This document shows positions 32,701 to 44,536 of a stretch of DNA of 64,000 bases, in pieces; the stretch's first letter is position 1, and the number at the start of each line of letters is the position of its first letter. The notes beneath the pieces are model-generated. The model did not search any database and was not told the origin of the DNA. It saw only the letters and a list, made by a program, of their open reading frames with translations. Both the position numbers and the translations under genes were made by a program. Origin of the DNA: Dendrobium chrysotoxum (Eukaryota; Streptophyta; Magnoliopsida; Asparagales; Orchidaceae); contig CM034314.1 in NCBI GenBank assembly GCA_019925795.1, positions 24,979,774-25,043,773 on the forward strand, read 5' to 3'.

Positions 32701-34015
32701 ATTGAAGGATTTTAGACAGACAATGATGCTTCTTTGAAGGATTAGGTTGCATCCTATAGTGAAAAGAGAGGATAGTTGCTTATACTTTTAAATAGTTAAA
32801 TTCTAATGAGAAAAACTATCCTACTCATGATCTGGAGTTAGCAGTGATAGTGTTTTCCTTAAAGATTTAAATGCATTATTTGTTTGGGTTAGGTGTGAGA
32901 TTTATACCAACCATCAAAGTTTGAAGCATATACACACTGAGAAGGAGTGGAATCTACTGAAAAGGAGATGGTTAAAATTGATTAAGGATTATAATCTAGA
33001 TATCATTTATTAACCGAATGAGAGAAAATGTGGTTGATGATGCTTTGGGAACAAAATATTTAGGAATAGCTATTAGTCTCTTTATTTCTGAGCATGCTTT
33101 GAAGTGAAAGATTGCAATTGAAGGTTGTATGTCCATCTAAAGTGAAGGCATGAGTTATTTCTTTGTTGATTATGTAACCTCCATTATAAGGGAGAATTAA
33201 GAAAGTTTAAAAGAAGGATAAAGAATATGTTAAACTATTAGATCATATTCAGTTTAGAAGAAGACCTGAATTGAAAGCTAATAATCAGGGTATTGTATTT
33301 TGTATTAGTAGACCGGGGTTCCTTCTTAATGGAGATTTGAGGAAGGAGAGTCTACATGAATCCCACTATTCTATACATTTTATCCTTGCAATAACAAAAT
33401 GTATAATCACATAAAGATTATATTCTTGTGGCCTAAATTAAAGAGTGATGTAGTAGTGTTTATTTCTATGTATGAAACTCGTTAGTTGGTGAAAGATTAA
33501 CAGTATATATATAATGGTTTTTTATAACCCTTGTTTATTTTTTAGTGGAACAGGGAGAAAATTTCTATGGATTTTGCTGTAGAAAGTTTTAATTCAACGC
33601 CAGGCAATGATGTTGCATATGTGCTAGTAGACCGACTAACAAAATTAGCTCTTTGTCAGCCTATGAGATAAGTGGCTTCTATTGCCAATTTATCTTAGCT
33701 GCATGTGAAGGATATTGTTAGATTACATGGAGTTCCTAAACTTATTAATTCTGATTGGGATGGCAGATTTACCTTCAGGTTACGGAAGGGTGTTTAAGAA
33801 GGTTTGGGGATAAAGTTAAACTTTAGTATGGCTTTTCATCCCTAGATATATGGATAGTCTAAAAGGTTTATCCTTATATTAGAAGGTTTATTAAGATTAT
33901 GTGTATTAGAGTTTGAATGGAATTAGGAAGATTATATACCATTAAGCGAGTTTGCTTATAATAGAAGTTTTCATACAAGATATTAGAATGACCCCATATG
34001 AAGCTCTATATGTGC
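32700..34015 (+). pseudogene. RNase H and integrase remnant of element G, first part
   Basis: RNase H traces at 32720-33060 (ASLKD, YTH, then a decayed LLTE..EKMW). The integrase core has MDFAVESFNSTPGNDVAYVL, VDRLTKLALCQPMR, IVRLHGVPKLINSDWDGRF and SEFAYNRSFHT, ending in MTPYEALYV at 34010, where an insertion interrupts it. It continues at 35452. Stops and shifts throughout. Confidence 0.65.
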
Positions 34016-35450
34016 TGCAAGAGTTGGATCAAGATCATTAATAAATGATCATGTAGAGTTAATCTCCCTCAAAGGTTAGGAGAATAAAATTTGGCTAGTG
34101 GTATTCAATTTGGAGTGGAGTGGATGAATAAGGAAGGTTTTAACACTCTCCCAGGTTTCTATCCAGAATGAAATCCTTAATTTGCAACTAGCATAACTAG
34201 TGTACAGTACTCCAATTGGGGAGAATAAGGTATTAACTCAAATATAAAGATATCTAAATAAGTTTAGGAGCGTTTGGTGATTTTTAGTGCGGGATTTATG
34301 GAGTTATGGGTTCTACAACCCAAAGGGGTTAGATCTCTCTATAACTAACAAACCTTAGAAAATAGCTTGGAATTTTCAAACTTCTCAATGAATTTTGATG
34401 TTTTAAAATGGGTAGGGTTAAGGAAAAATAGAAGGTTTTATCTAGAGTAATTAGAGATATTTTGAGGATTTTACACTAGGTTTTATGATTAATAATCCAC
34501 AAAATATAAATTATAGAGAGAAAAATAAAAATAGAGGATGAATCTTTGGCATAAATTAACTCCATAATTTTGTGAATAAACACTAGATATTTTTTTAGGT
34601 TATGGTTTTGGAATGAATGAAAAACAAATCAACACTAAAATGTAAAATTTCATTAACAATAGATGGGTGAATTTAATGTTCATTCAAAATTGGTCCAAAA
34701 GTTTTTTGAATTCACCCAATCAATTGAACATGATATTCCTTAGGGGAAAGAAAGAAATAACAAAAGAAAATCACAATGAACAATATCAAATACAAAGTCA
34801 TAATAAACAAAGCACAAAATTACATAAAGTTATAAGTAAATAAGAAGGTCCTTTACTCACCAAAGTTGGGAAGCACAACTCACCCATGTTCTAGCTATGG
34901 TCAGCCACCGAGCCCAACAATTTTGCATGGAATTAATCCAAGAAAATGGACAATCAAAAACCATCCATTAAATTCAAATATAAGGAGTTTTAATACATAA
35001 TTTTTCCTCCACAAACATCCCATAACATCCCTATTCAAATTGAAATACAACTAGGGAATATGTAGTGAAGAATTTTGACTTATGCCCACTCAAAACTACC
35101 ACCTTAACTACTTCCTCTCGTTATATGGTCTGCCCCCTCCTCTTTCACCCTAGAATTTGACCATTCTTTTTGACTAAGGGTTAGTGCCACATCATCCTAA
35201 TTTGACTCTACATTACTATACTTTGACCATTAACAAGATATCACATTTATAACTCAACAATTAACCCAAATTATGTCAATGCATACACAAATTCAAATAC
35301 TAAATAATAATGATAAAATAAAAATCTAAATCATCTTCATGGATTCAATTCTCTAAATAGATTTAACCCTTTGATTTGGCTCTAGTAGTAGAGCCTCCTC
35401 CTTTGGTTCTTGATCTAGTGATGGGGCCATCCCTATATACCACATCAGAA
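34016..35450. mobile_element. Insertion in integrase of element G, LTR-like
   Basis: The integrase reading breaks after YEALYV (TGTGC, 34011-34015) and resumes with CRTPLSCMEVGERRL after GGTGC (35451-35455), which gives the limits and a probable 5-bp target duplication with one change. The 1435-bp insert begins TG and encodes nothing recognisable. It is probably a decayed solo LTR, though the right end is not a clear CA. Confidence 0.5.
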
Positions 35451-35451
35451 G

Positions 35452-35900
35452 GTGCAGAACTCCATTATCTTGTATGGAAGTGGGAGAAAGAAGGTTAACG
35501 GGTTCTTAGCTGATAAATAGTTCTATAGAAAAAATTATGTTGATCAGGAAAAGATTGATATTAACTCTAGATAGATAAAAGAAGAATTATGATTAGAAGT
35601 ATAAAGGTGTGAAGTTCTAGGATGATTTTTTTTTTCTTGAAAGTTAGTCCAATAAAGGGTCTAAATAGATTTGTAATGACAATAAGATAAGTATGAGGTA
35701 TACTAATCCTTTTAAATTTATTAAAAAAGTTGGATAATCTTCTTATTGGCAACTATTTCCTGATTAGATTTAAAATATTCATAAGGTGTTCCATGCATTT
35801 GCACTGAACAATTGGGTTTTTGATATGGAATAGTGGATCTCTAATAAGTAAAATTTGCATTCTCCAAATTACATATATTGTTATAAAAAATACTATCTAA
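35452..35900 (+). pseudogene. Integrase C-terminus remnant of element G
   Basis: Continues as CRTPLSCMEVGERRL, then SSIEKIMLIRKRLILTLDR, and through shifts the later blocks around a decayed GD..FL..SP.KG and IHKVFHAFALN (the IHNVFHVSxLRKY block of Ty3/gypsy integrases). Confidence 0.6.
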
Positions 35901-37286
35901 ATCTTTCTTTTTTGTCGATAAATAGAAAACTATGCAAAAATGGGAGCATCATTGTAGTGCTAAAGATTTAGCGCCATAACACTACATTTACCCCCAACAT
36001 AGTAGTGCCACTCAAACTAACACCATAAAAATAATGTCCTAGAAGAGTGCTAGAGATCTTAGCACCGAGGCACTACCCAAGGAGCACCATAGTGCCAAAT
36101 CAAGCATCACACCACAAAATTGCCATAGTGCCACATCAAAATATAGTTAGAGATGATTAAACCTATGAACCACTGCAATGTATGGTTAAATAACATGATA
36201 GTTCAACAGTGCGAAAATGCTATCAAGGTAGTGTCATGGTGCCAGATTAATTAATTTAGAATTCTATAAATAAGAATCATAATATTCATATTATAATGTT
36301 GGTGAGTTAGAGGGACATGAGGGAGTGTTTTTGCTAGTGTGTGAGACTACTTTTGGTGGAGGTTATCCCTATGAATCTATTGTGTGAGTCTTGTACTAGT
36401 GTTGAGAGAAGGAAGGAGTCAATGAGTCTATAACTACTTACCTAAAGATTTTTCAATCATTTCTATCATATATCCTATTTGTACTTTTATTTTGTTAATG
36501 AAAAGAAGATATTTGCTATGTTTACTTTATCTCCATGTTTGGCTAAAGTCTTTTCTCTATGATTATGATACGTTAAAAACCATGTGTTACATAGAGTAGA
36601 ATTAAGATTGATTGAATTATTTAATGCTATTTCTAAATCCTCCATGCTTTATTTAGTTTGTGTAAGGTCCATAAATAAACTTAAAATTTAGTGTGATCTA
36701 TAGCCACTTTAAAGGCGTAGAAGAACAAATAGTGGATTTAAAACAAAACTTTGCCTTAACAGATATATTGTTGTTAGGATTATGGGATCTTAAGAAGATA
36801 TTAGAATTATAGTTGGGAGGAATATAAGTTAATACTTTAGTGAGCTTGAGACAAGGTATACTTATGCTCTGATACACAATAATTTTAGGAATGATTTATC
36901 TATTATAAGCTTGTGTTTTTACATATCACATGTTTAAAGTATTTAAAATTATTTGAATTTATCATTCATAACTATAGCATTTACTTTTGCAACACCTCTT
37001 GTTAATCAATTGATAAAATAAATATAGTGGCTTTGTTGAGAAATATTAAAGTGATATTAAGGTAAATCTAATTCCTTATAGGAATGAGACTCATCTAATC
37101 ACTTTATTACTAGACATGATGTGTATACTTACCTAAAACAAGAGTTTCACCGAAGAATAGCAAATCATATTTAAAAATACAAATACTGTGGAAATAGTGT
37201 GTTAAGTTTTTGGAGCCATTACTAGGGAACCTAAAGTTAATTATCCTTTCTTACACTTTATATTACTGAATGAACTAGTGATTTTG
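35901..37286. other. Candidate 3' LTR of element G and AT-rich spacer
   Basis: From about 35950 the words TAGTGC, GCACCATAGTGCC and GCACTAC recur to 36250, a style also seen in the LTRs of E and in the solo LTR at 42075. 36300-36450 reads like an R/U5 region. No partner LTR was found, so this stays tentative. Confidence 0.35.
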
Positions 37287-39040
37287 TGACACCTCTAGGT
37301 TCAACATTTAGTTCTGCCGTTCTAACCCAACTTTAAAATTGTAAATATTTGAGATTTTAACCCATTTAGATGTCTTTAGGATTGTTTTAATGCTTGAAAA
37401 TAATTATATGTGTTTTAGAACACATCTCAAGTGTTTGGAGTGAATTTTTGGCAAAATCTAAAAACTTTACTTTTGGAGCACCCAAATGTTGGGTGTCCGA
37501 GTGTCGTGGTTCTGCACTTAACCAAGGCACTAAATAGTGACATTACAACACTCTTGACTCTGAAATTTGAGATTTTGATATAGTGCCTTAGCGCTAGGTC
37601 ACTAATAGCACTTTAAATAAATTTAAAATCCACTATTTAGTTCATTGGATCGATCACCGCTAGCCATGAGAGGAGGGAAAGAGAGTGGTTGGAGAGGGAA
37701 AAGTGGATATTTGAGCCACTTTGAGTCATTTTTAGTAAGTTGAAAAAGTTATTTGGATTGAGGTAGGTCACTTTATGCCTATCTTAGTTTTTAAAAGTAT
37801 GAAGTTTTTTTCAAATTTTTTGAATAAATTTATATTTTGTTACTGGAAAAAAGGATAACTTTGCACTGGGAAAATTTTTTCCTCATAACATTTTATATAT
37901 TATAGAGATTGAGATTATGAATGTTCTAAGTATTTTCTAGAAATTTATACCATGCATTTTAGAAATTGTGCAATTTTAATTGAATAAAAAATAATCTAGA
38001 CTATGAAAAATATTGATGTAGTACAATTAAAGTCTTTAAATAGTATTTTATATAACCTTTGATAATTTAATTATATTTTAAAACTATGCAATTTTACTTA
38101 GAAGAAATTTATGTTGCCTATCATTATAAAAAACTGTGTAATTCTAACACATGCTCAGTTATATTTTAATTTTTATAATATGATGAATATGTGCTTATGT
38201 GATTGAATTATGACTGCTATAAGATGTAAGGGATCAGAATCCTTTGAGATTTTGTTTGTGTCTAAGAATCTGGTGCCTATAAGACATGTTCTTGTGGTTG
38301 TAAGCTATATTCTAGAGCCTATGGGCACGTTCTTATTGCTATAAGCCATGTTCTTATGGCTACAAGTCATACTCTAGTAGATACAGGAATGTTTTGGTGC
38401 TATAAGAACAATAGGGAGTTATAAGGGGTTAGAATTCTTTTAGATTCTCCTTGGGTACAATAAAAGAGAAAACTAATTTAAATTATTCTATGATATGATT
38501 TTCAATTTAATTAATTGCTTAGTATTATTATTTGAATATATGGATATTTGCTTCACATTTATTAATCTACTCATTATAATAATTTATTAAATTATATTTA
38601 ACTACTTTTAAGTATTCTAAAAAATATTTAATAGAAGAATTTGAAAATTTTGATCAGTTTGTTTGGCTTGCTAAGCTGTCGTAGCTCATTGTTATTTTAC
38701 TTCTGGTTTTTAGAGTCTAGGAAAGGGAGGGAGCTTATTAATTAGCAGTTCAGGATTTGATCAAAGTTGACAGGTATTTCTTTGTTTCAATTTTTATACA
38801 GTCATGGCTAGTTTATTATTAAGTTATAACTTTTATTTGTAGCCATATATTTTGATGAAATTTAAGAAATCTTATGGATGAGTTTATTTTCACTATTTAG
38901 ATATTTTATTAGCTCTATAGTGTATAATTTATTTAAAATAAAATTTAGAAGAGAATCTAAAACATTCCAAAATAAGATATTAAAATTTGCCTATCATAGC
39001 TTAACACGATATGAACAATCATGGTTAGGTTGGGTTATCA
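37287..39040 (+). repeat. 5' LTR of element E
   Basis: Its first 600 or so bases align with 63376-64000 (shared words include ATGTCTTTNGGANTGTTTTA and ACTTTTGGANCACCC). It ends GGGTTATCA at 39040, shortly before the PBS. It contains a short tandem array at 38240-38420. Confidence 0.75.
38240..38420 (+). repeat. Short tandem array in LTR of E
   Basis: Degenerate units of about 42 bp with CTATAAGNCATGTTCTTNTGG. Confidence 0.6.
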
Positions 39041-39048
39041 TAAGCTTT

Positions 39049-39062
39049 TCTGATATCAGAGA
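39049..39062 (+). promoter_or_regulatory. Primer-binding site of element E
   Basis: TCTGATATCAGAGA is a decayed TGGTATCAGAGC, complementary to initiator tRNA-Met, in the right place just after the LTR. Confidence 0.55.
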
Positions 39063-39329
39063 AATAGTTTTGGAATGGATCATAAAATAGAGCTATTGGA
39101 TTTGATATATAAGTCAAGTTGGGTTGTTTTGAGTCTATTTGGGTGTTCATTATTATTTGTTTAATGTGCATGTTTTTATAATTACATATTCTTTGTGAGT
39201 ATAGATCTGTTAGAGCCAGACATGATAGATGGATAAAGTGCTATTCAAGCAGCTCATGTACATAATTCTACTCTACAGTTGGTTCTAATATAGGTTTATA
39301 GTTTACTAATCAAATAGGACTGGTAATGG

Positions 39330-40200
39330 GCGAGTCATGGAGTAGGGTTACTGTAGTGAGATCTGATGAGGAAGACAAACATCTATAAATATTTTTGAGA
39401 TTAAAGCCATCAATATTTGAGGTCACTGTTGAGCTTAGAGAAGTAGAGGATTGGTTGAGGAGGCTGGAAAAGATATTTGACTGTATGTAATATCCTCTTG
39501 ATATGAAAGTACTATTAGGAGTTTTTTTATTAGATATTGAAGCTAAGTGCTGCTAGAAGAGCCTACAAGAGGAAAAATTTTAAGGGAAATTGAACTCTTT
39601 GATTAGCTAAGAGGAGTTCTCAAATGTGTTTTGAGCCTGGTTTGTACCACCTTCTACATGACAGTCGATAGGAGACTTTTATAAGACTGGTTAGGGGTCC
39701 AGGACTATAATAAAGTTTGAGACAGAGTTTATTACTTTGGCCAGATATGCCTTGCAGCTGATTAATACTCCGGTAGAGAAGCGCTATAGATTTTTCAGAG
39801 GACTCCAAGATAGTTTAAGACATCCACTACTACCATTTCATATTTTAATTTTTTTTTTAAACTTATGGAGAGAGCTTGATTAATAAAGGATGGTCTAACA
39901 ACTACTCAGCAACAGTGAACTATTAGTATGAAGAGGTTTAGTGGCAAGACATATGGTAGTGGATTTTCTCGAAAGAAGGGCATATTTATACCTAGAGAGT
40001 TTAAGAAAGGTGGATAGTATATATCTATAACAGCTCTGAGTAGGGGTCGTACTGCTATTTCTGAGAGTTTTGTCAGTGGGGAACTTGTGTGCCAGAGTTA
40101 TGCCCGACGTCTCTTCGGTCAATGTTATAGAGTGACTGGGTAGTGTTTTAGATATAGACAGGTGGGACACATAATGGCTAAGTGTCCATAGGTAAGGTTT
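39330..40200 (+). pseudogene. gag remnant of element E
   Basis: Blocks FLRLKPSIFE, VEDWLRRLEKIFDCM, FETEFITLARYALQLINTPVEKRYRFFRGLQDSLRHPLL (read in pieces over 39400-39840) and a basic tail. The zinc knuckle at 40143-40191 reads CFRYRQVGHIMAKC: the second Cys of the CCHC is Tyr (TAT), so it would not bind zinc. Several stops are present. It is the same family of gag as in element G. Confidence 0.65.
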
Positions 40201-40429
40201 GACTAACGATCTAAGAGTTTTGTTAGACCGTTAGGGAGATGAAGGGCAATTCCACTTCATATATTTATTGAGATTCCTTTTAATAGAGGTTGTGTTTTTA
40301 GTCTGGTAGTAGGGAGGCCATCTAGTAGTGTTCGGAGAGAGTCTAGTAATTCTATTGCTCCAGCTCAAATTTAGCCACGTGTGTATAGTTTGACTTAGCG
40401 GGAGGCTCGAGATGCCCCAGATAATTTGA

Positions 40430-40720
40430 CATGTGTGACTTATATTTTTGATCAACCATGTCATATTTTATTTAATTTTGGAGCTAATCATTTATTTATT
40501 TTTGAGCATTTTTCAATTTACTACAATTGCCTTCAATTTTATTACCTAATTTTCTCTTTATTATTTTACCGACTGGAGATAGTATGATAGCATATAGGGT
40601 CTATTTCTATGATTTTAAGATTTTTGATAAGAAGTGGAAGTCTAGTTTGATTTTATTTCCCATTTTTGCATTTAATGTTATTTTAGGTTTGGATTGATTG
40701 AGTCGATATGAGGCTTAGAT
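40430..40720 (+). pseudogene. Aspartic protease remnant of element E
   Basis: At the active site HILFNFGANHLFI stands where the family has a D-S-G-A motif, so both the catalytic Asp and the Ser are replaced. Downstream, FNVILGLDW-like coding can be traced to about 40700 with frame changes. Confidence 0.6.
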
Positions 40721-40919
40721 TGATTGCTTAAAACAATAAGTTACATTATTTTCGGGCTGTGAGAGTTATGTATTTTAGGGAGTTAGAGATATTTTTTCTT
40801 TTCTAATTTCTACTATGAAAGTAGATAGATTATAAAAAATGATTTATGGTATTTCTAGCATTAGCATAGGATAGGAGTATAGATTATGGTTCTCTTTTTG
40901 ATCAAGATATTACAAGATT

Positions 40920-41600
40920 TTTTAGTTAAGTTCCCTGAGGAGTTAGTCAGTTTACCTATAAATAGAGATATTGAGTTTTACTTTGATGTATTTCTAGATA
41001 TAACCTCAATATTTAAATCTCTATTTAGGACGATACCTACCGAGCTTTAGGAGTTGAAGGTTCAACTTTAGTAGTTAGCTGATTGGGGTTTCATTTATCC
41101 TAGTTTGGCTCAATGGGGAGCACCTATTCTATTTATGATGAAAAGTGTTGATACGATGAGTTTGTGTATTGACTATATGGAGTTAAGTAAAGTCATAATA
41201 AAAAATATATATCCTCTACCATAAATTAATGATCGATATAATCAGCTTGTTGGATCTTTTATATTCTTTAAGATTGATCTGTAATATGGATACTATCAGG
41301 TGAAGGTGGAAGAGTCTGATATGTTGAAGTTAGGTTTCAGTATAAGGTACGGACACTATGAGTTTTTATTCATGCCTTTTGGGTGAAAATGCACTAGCTG
41401 TCTTTATGAATCTGATGAACAGAGTGTTTAGAGATTTTCTAGATAAGTTTGTTATTATTTTTATAGATCATATTTTGGTATATTCTATTTCTAAGGATTA
41501 TAATGCCAGACATTTGAGGATTATTTACGAGACTCTGAGGTAGCACTAGGTATATGCAAAATTCTTTAATTATGAGTTTTGGCTTAGGAGTATTTCTTTT
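40920..41600 (+). pseudogene. Reverse transcriptase remnant of element E
   Basis: Starts with a PEELVSLPINRDIEF block, then LCIDYMELSKV, YPLP, FFKIDL and, in the open stretch 41358-41543, VFMNLMNRVFRDFLDKFVIIFIDHILVYS. The catalytic pair of the YxDD motif reads D-H here, so the polymerase would be inactive. Stops near 41040-41080 and 41220. Confidence 0.7.
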
Positions 41601-42069
41601 TTGGGACACATGGTGAGTAGTGCTGGTATTTCTATTGATCACCAAAATATTCAGGCAATCACTGATTGGTCGAGGCTTACTATTATATGTCAGTTATAAA
41701 GTGTCTTAGGAATGGGTCAATATTATAAGAAGTTTAAGAATGGATTTTCTCAGAATTTTGTACCTCTAATGAGATTGACTCAGAAGTCAGTAGCTTTGCT
41801 TGGACACTAGAGTGTGAGGCTAGTTTTCATATACTAAAGGATTATTTGAATTTTGCTCAAATTTTAGCTCTACCTTCTAATATGAAAGGATTCCAGTATT
41901 CGGTGATGCTTCACTGAGAGGTTTGAGATGTATTTTGATGTAGCATAGTAGAGTGATAGCTTATGCTTCTAAATAGTTAAAGCCACATAAGAGGAACTAT
42001 CCAACATATGATCTGGAACTTACTTCTAAGGTATTTGATTTGATGATCTGGAGACACTATCTATACGAT
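41600..42069 (+). pseudogene. RT connection/RNase H remnant of element E, first part
   Basis: SFLGHMVSSAGISIDHQNIQ at 41596-41655 starts the thumb. RNase H traces follow: YSVMLH, YASKQLKPHKRNYPTYDLEL (with a stop) and WRHYLYDI, at which the solo LTR is inserted. It continues at 43714. Confidence 0.65.
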
Positions 42070-42074
42070 ATAAG

Positions 42075-43708
42075 TGATGGAGGCAGTGGAGTAATCTAAA
42101 GAATTATGAAAATGATCTATAGCTCTATCAATCCCTAAATAATGCTTAGGTTTTCTCTGCTATAAAAATTATAAAAAACCCACTTAATATACGTAAGTAT
42201 ATATGCAAAATCAAGTAATATAGTGATAGAGTAAAATATCAATCCCACAAGGAAAAATATTTACTTGTAAATACTAGCATTATCTACTTCAACTACAATA
42301 ATTATCCTACTCAATAAAAATAAGTTTTGGTGGAGATTCAATCATTTAATTTAAAATAAAAAATAATTAAAGAAAATACTATTTGGATAATTTTTTTTTA
42401 TTGATGGAATATAAATATAATATGTTTCCTAATGATTCCCTTTTATATTAATACTTTTCAGAGCATATGCATCACTGGCTACTCAGTCAACCATGAAGAA
42501 ACAAATGACAGATTAAACCTTTCGATCTCAATACAACTCTAAACTCCCATAGTTTTTCACCGTATGAGAGTCTTAGAAGAGTAAGTAAAGAATATAATGT
42601 TAAAACTCCCTCATGATAATTCTTCTCTATAGATTTAAGAGGAGACAAGCACTATGACTATACTTACATCATACCAATCTAATATACCTCATTGTACCTA
42701 CTTTCTATTCCTAGGCTCCATATTACACCTAATATTAACTATACATATAATCACTATATGTATTAAATAAAGATTTGTTATATTGAAAATATCACGAAAT
42801 TATTAATTAAGAGAATTTATTAGTACTCCACATTCCATTTATATTATCAATCTAAAACTAGAAAATTTAGCCAGACATGAAGAATAACTGAAGTAAATTC
42901 ATTTTTATTAATTAAATAAAAGAAAAAAAGTATAAAAGAGAATATATCACCGGATGGGTTCAATGATCTCCTCTACACTCCTCATTGAACTTATAGAATT
43001 ACTTCCATAAACACAAACCAAGCACTCTAATGGAATATATCAAGTACTTCTCTGAATTTCCTTAGTTTTCACTCCAAAGAAAAAAATTAGAGAAGTGCTA
43101 TAAAGATTGAAATTAAAAAAGTGACTAAACTCTTCTAGTAACATTACAAATGGATTATTTGTAGAAAACACATAAAATGGATTCTGGCATTACAGTGCTC
43201 TAGACACTTGCACTGCAATGTCCATAAAATGAACTAACGCTACAATGTTGAAGGGTTTCCTCGGTTGTGGTGCTTGCTGACATAGACCCACTGTTTAATG
43301 AATTGACGTATCACTTTGCTGGCAGACCATGGCTTGAATGGTCATAACTATAGCACTGTGGTGCTACTAAAGGTTGAGTGTGATGACATCCACATGGCAC
43401 TTCCCTTGACTTGGCGACACTGGATTTTGGAGCCACAATATTGTGTAGATAGAGACTAGACTTTATGATACTAACTCCTCCAATACTGTGATGCAATCAA
43501 ATAAATGTCAAGTGCCATCATGTCCATATTTGGGTGCTCTAGTAGTGTCAATGATAGTGCCGCAAGGGTATAGTGTTTGAAGCTGTGACGCTATGCCATA
43601 CTTGAAAATTTTTCCCACTTCCTATATTTTCCTGCACAAACACAACTAAAATAATATGTTTTCACTAAAAAATTAACACATAAAATATAACATTATTTAT
43701 ACTTATCA
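42075..43708 (+). mobile_element. Solo LTR inserted in RNase H of element E
   Basis: 1634 bases beginning TGATGG and ending TTATCA, bordered by an exact ATAAG duplication (42070-42074, 43709-43713). The RNase H reading continues across (WRHYLYDI before, VRDFY-DH-SGSEIHIG-like after). There is no internal coding. The words GGCATTACAGTGCTCTAG and GCACTGCAATG in its right half recall the LTRs of E and G. Solo LTRs arise by recombination between the two LTRs of a full element. Confidence 0.8.
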
Positions 43709-43713
43709 ATAAG

Positions 43714-44531
43714 GTGAGAGATTTTTACTGATCATCTGGGTCTGAAATACATATTGGCTTAGATGATTATTTATCCTTGTTTGTAAGAAGGGATTCAGGA
43801 ATCTCAGAAGTCATATACATAACATCCAAAATTGATTAATCTATTTAGATCTGGTAAGAAATCTGAACCACAAGTATCTAGTTTTGGTATTATCTTTTGT
43901 AAGGATAGATTTTGGGTTCCTATTTTTAGATATTTGAGGCGGGAGATTCTATACGAGGCTCATTATTCAAGCTATAAGATTCACTTAGGAAGCTATAAAA
44001 TGTACAATAATTTGAAAGATCTATTTTGGTGGCCTAGATTAAAAAAAAAAGATGTTATAGATTTTGTATCTAAATGTGATGCCTATTAGATTGTGAAGGT
44101 AGAGCATTAACAACCAGGAATTTTTTGTAGTAATTGCCCATTCCATAATATAAATTGGAAGAGGTGGCTATGGACTTTGCGATGGGTTTCCTTGTTTAAG
44201 ATAAGGATACGATGCTATTTGGGTTATAGTTGATTATTTGATGAAGTCTTCTTATTCTATTTTGATTCGATAGTCTGATTTAGTGGATAGATTCACACAG
44301 GTATGTGTGCATGAGATTATCAGATTATATGGGACACTGAAGATTATAATTCTGGATAGAGATTGTATGTTTACCTCTAGACTGCGGAGAGGTATTTAGC
44401 AAGGGATAGGAATGAAATTCCATTTCAGTACAACTTTTAATACTCAGACTAAAGGATAGTCTGAAAGGCCTATACAAGTACTGGAAGATATCTTTTGAGA
44501 CTATGTATTCTAAATTTTGGTGATAGTTGGG
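43714..44531 (+). pseudogene. RNase H end and integrase of element E, first part
   Basis: After the solo LTR the frame continues with the DHxSLKYI-type block. The integrase zinc-binding domain is well kept in an 85-codon open stretch (43832-44089): LRREILYEAHYSSYKIHLGS, KMYNNLKDLFWWPRLKKKDV and the Cys pair near FVSKCDAY. The core follows with stops (WTLRWVSLFK, DYQIIWDTEDYNSG). It stops at 44531 before element C and resumes at 61923. Confidence 0.65.
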
Positions 44532-44536
44532 AAGAC
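44532..44536. repeat. Target-site duplication of element C, left
   Basis: AAGAC, repeated exactly at 61923-61927. Confidence 0.8.

Larger units (their letters stand above)
30050..35900 (+). mobile_element. Element G: decayed Ty3/gypsy retrotransposon
   Basis: Gag, protease, reverse transcriptase, RNase H and integrase remnants follow in the Ty3/gypsy order on the plus strand, all with many stops and shifts. The integrase is split by a 1.4 kb insertion (34016-35450). LTRs could not be paired; a candidate 3' LTR begins after a purine stretch near 35940. The domain wording resembles element E, so both may belong to the same chromovirus-like group. Confidence 0.7.
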
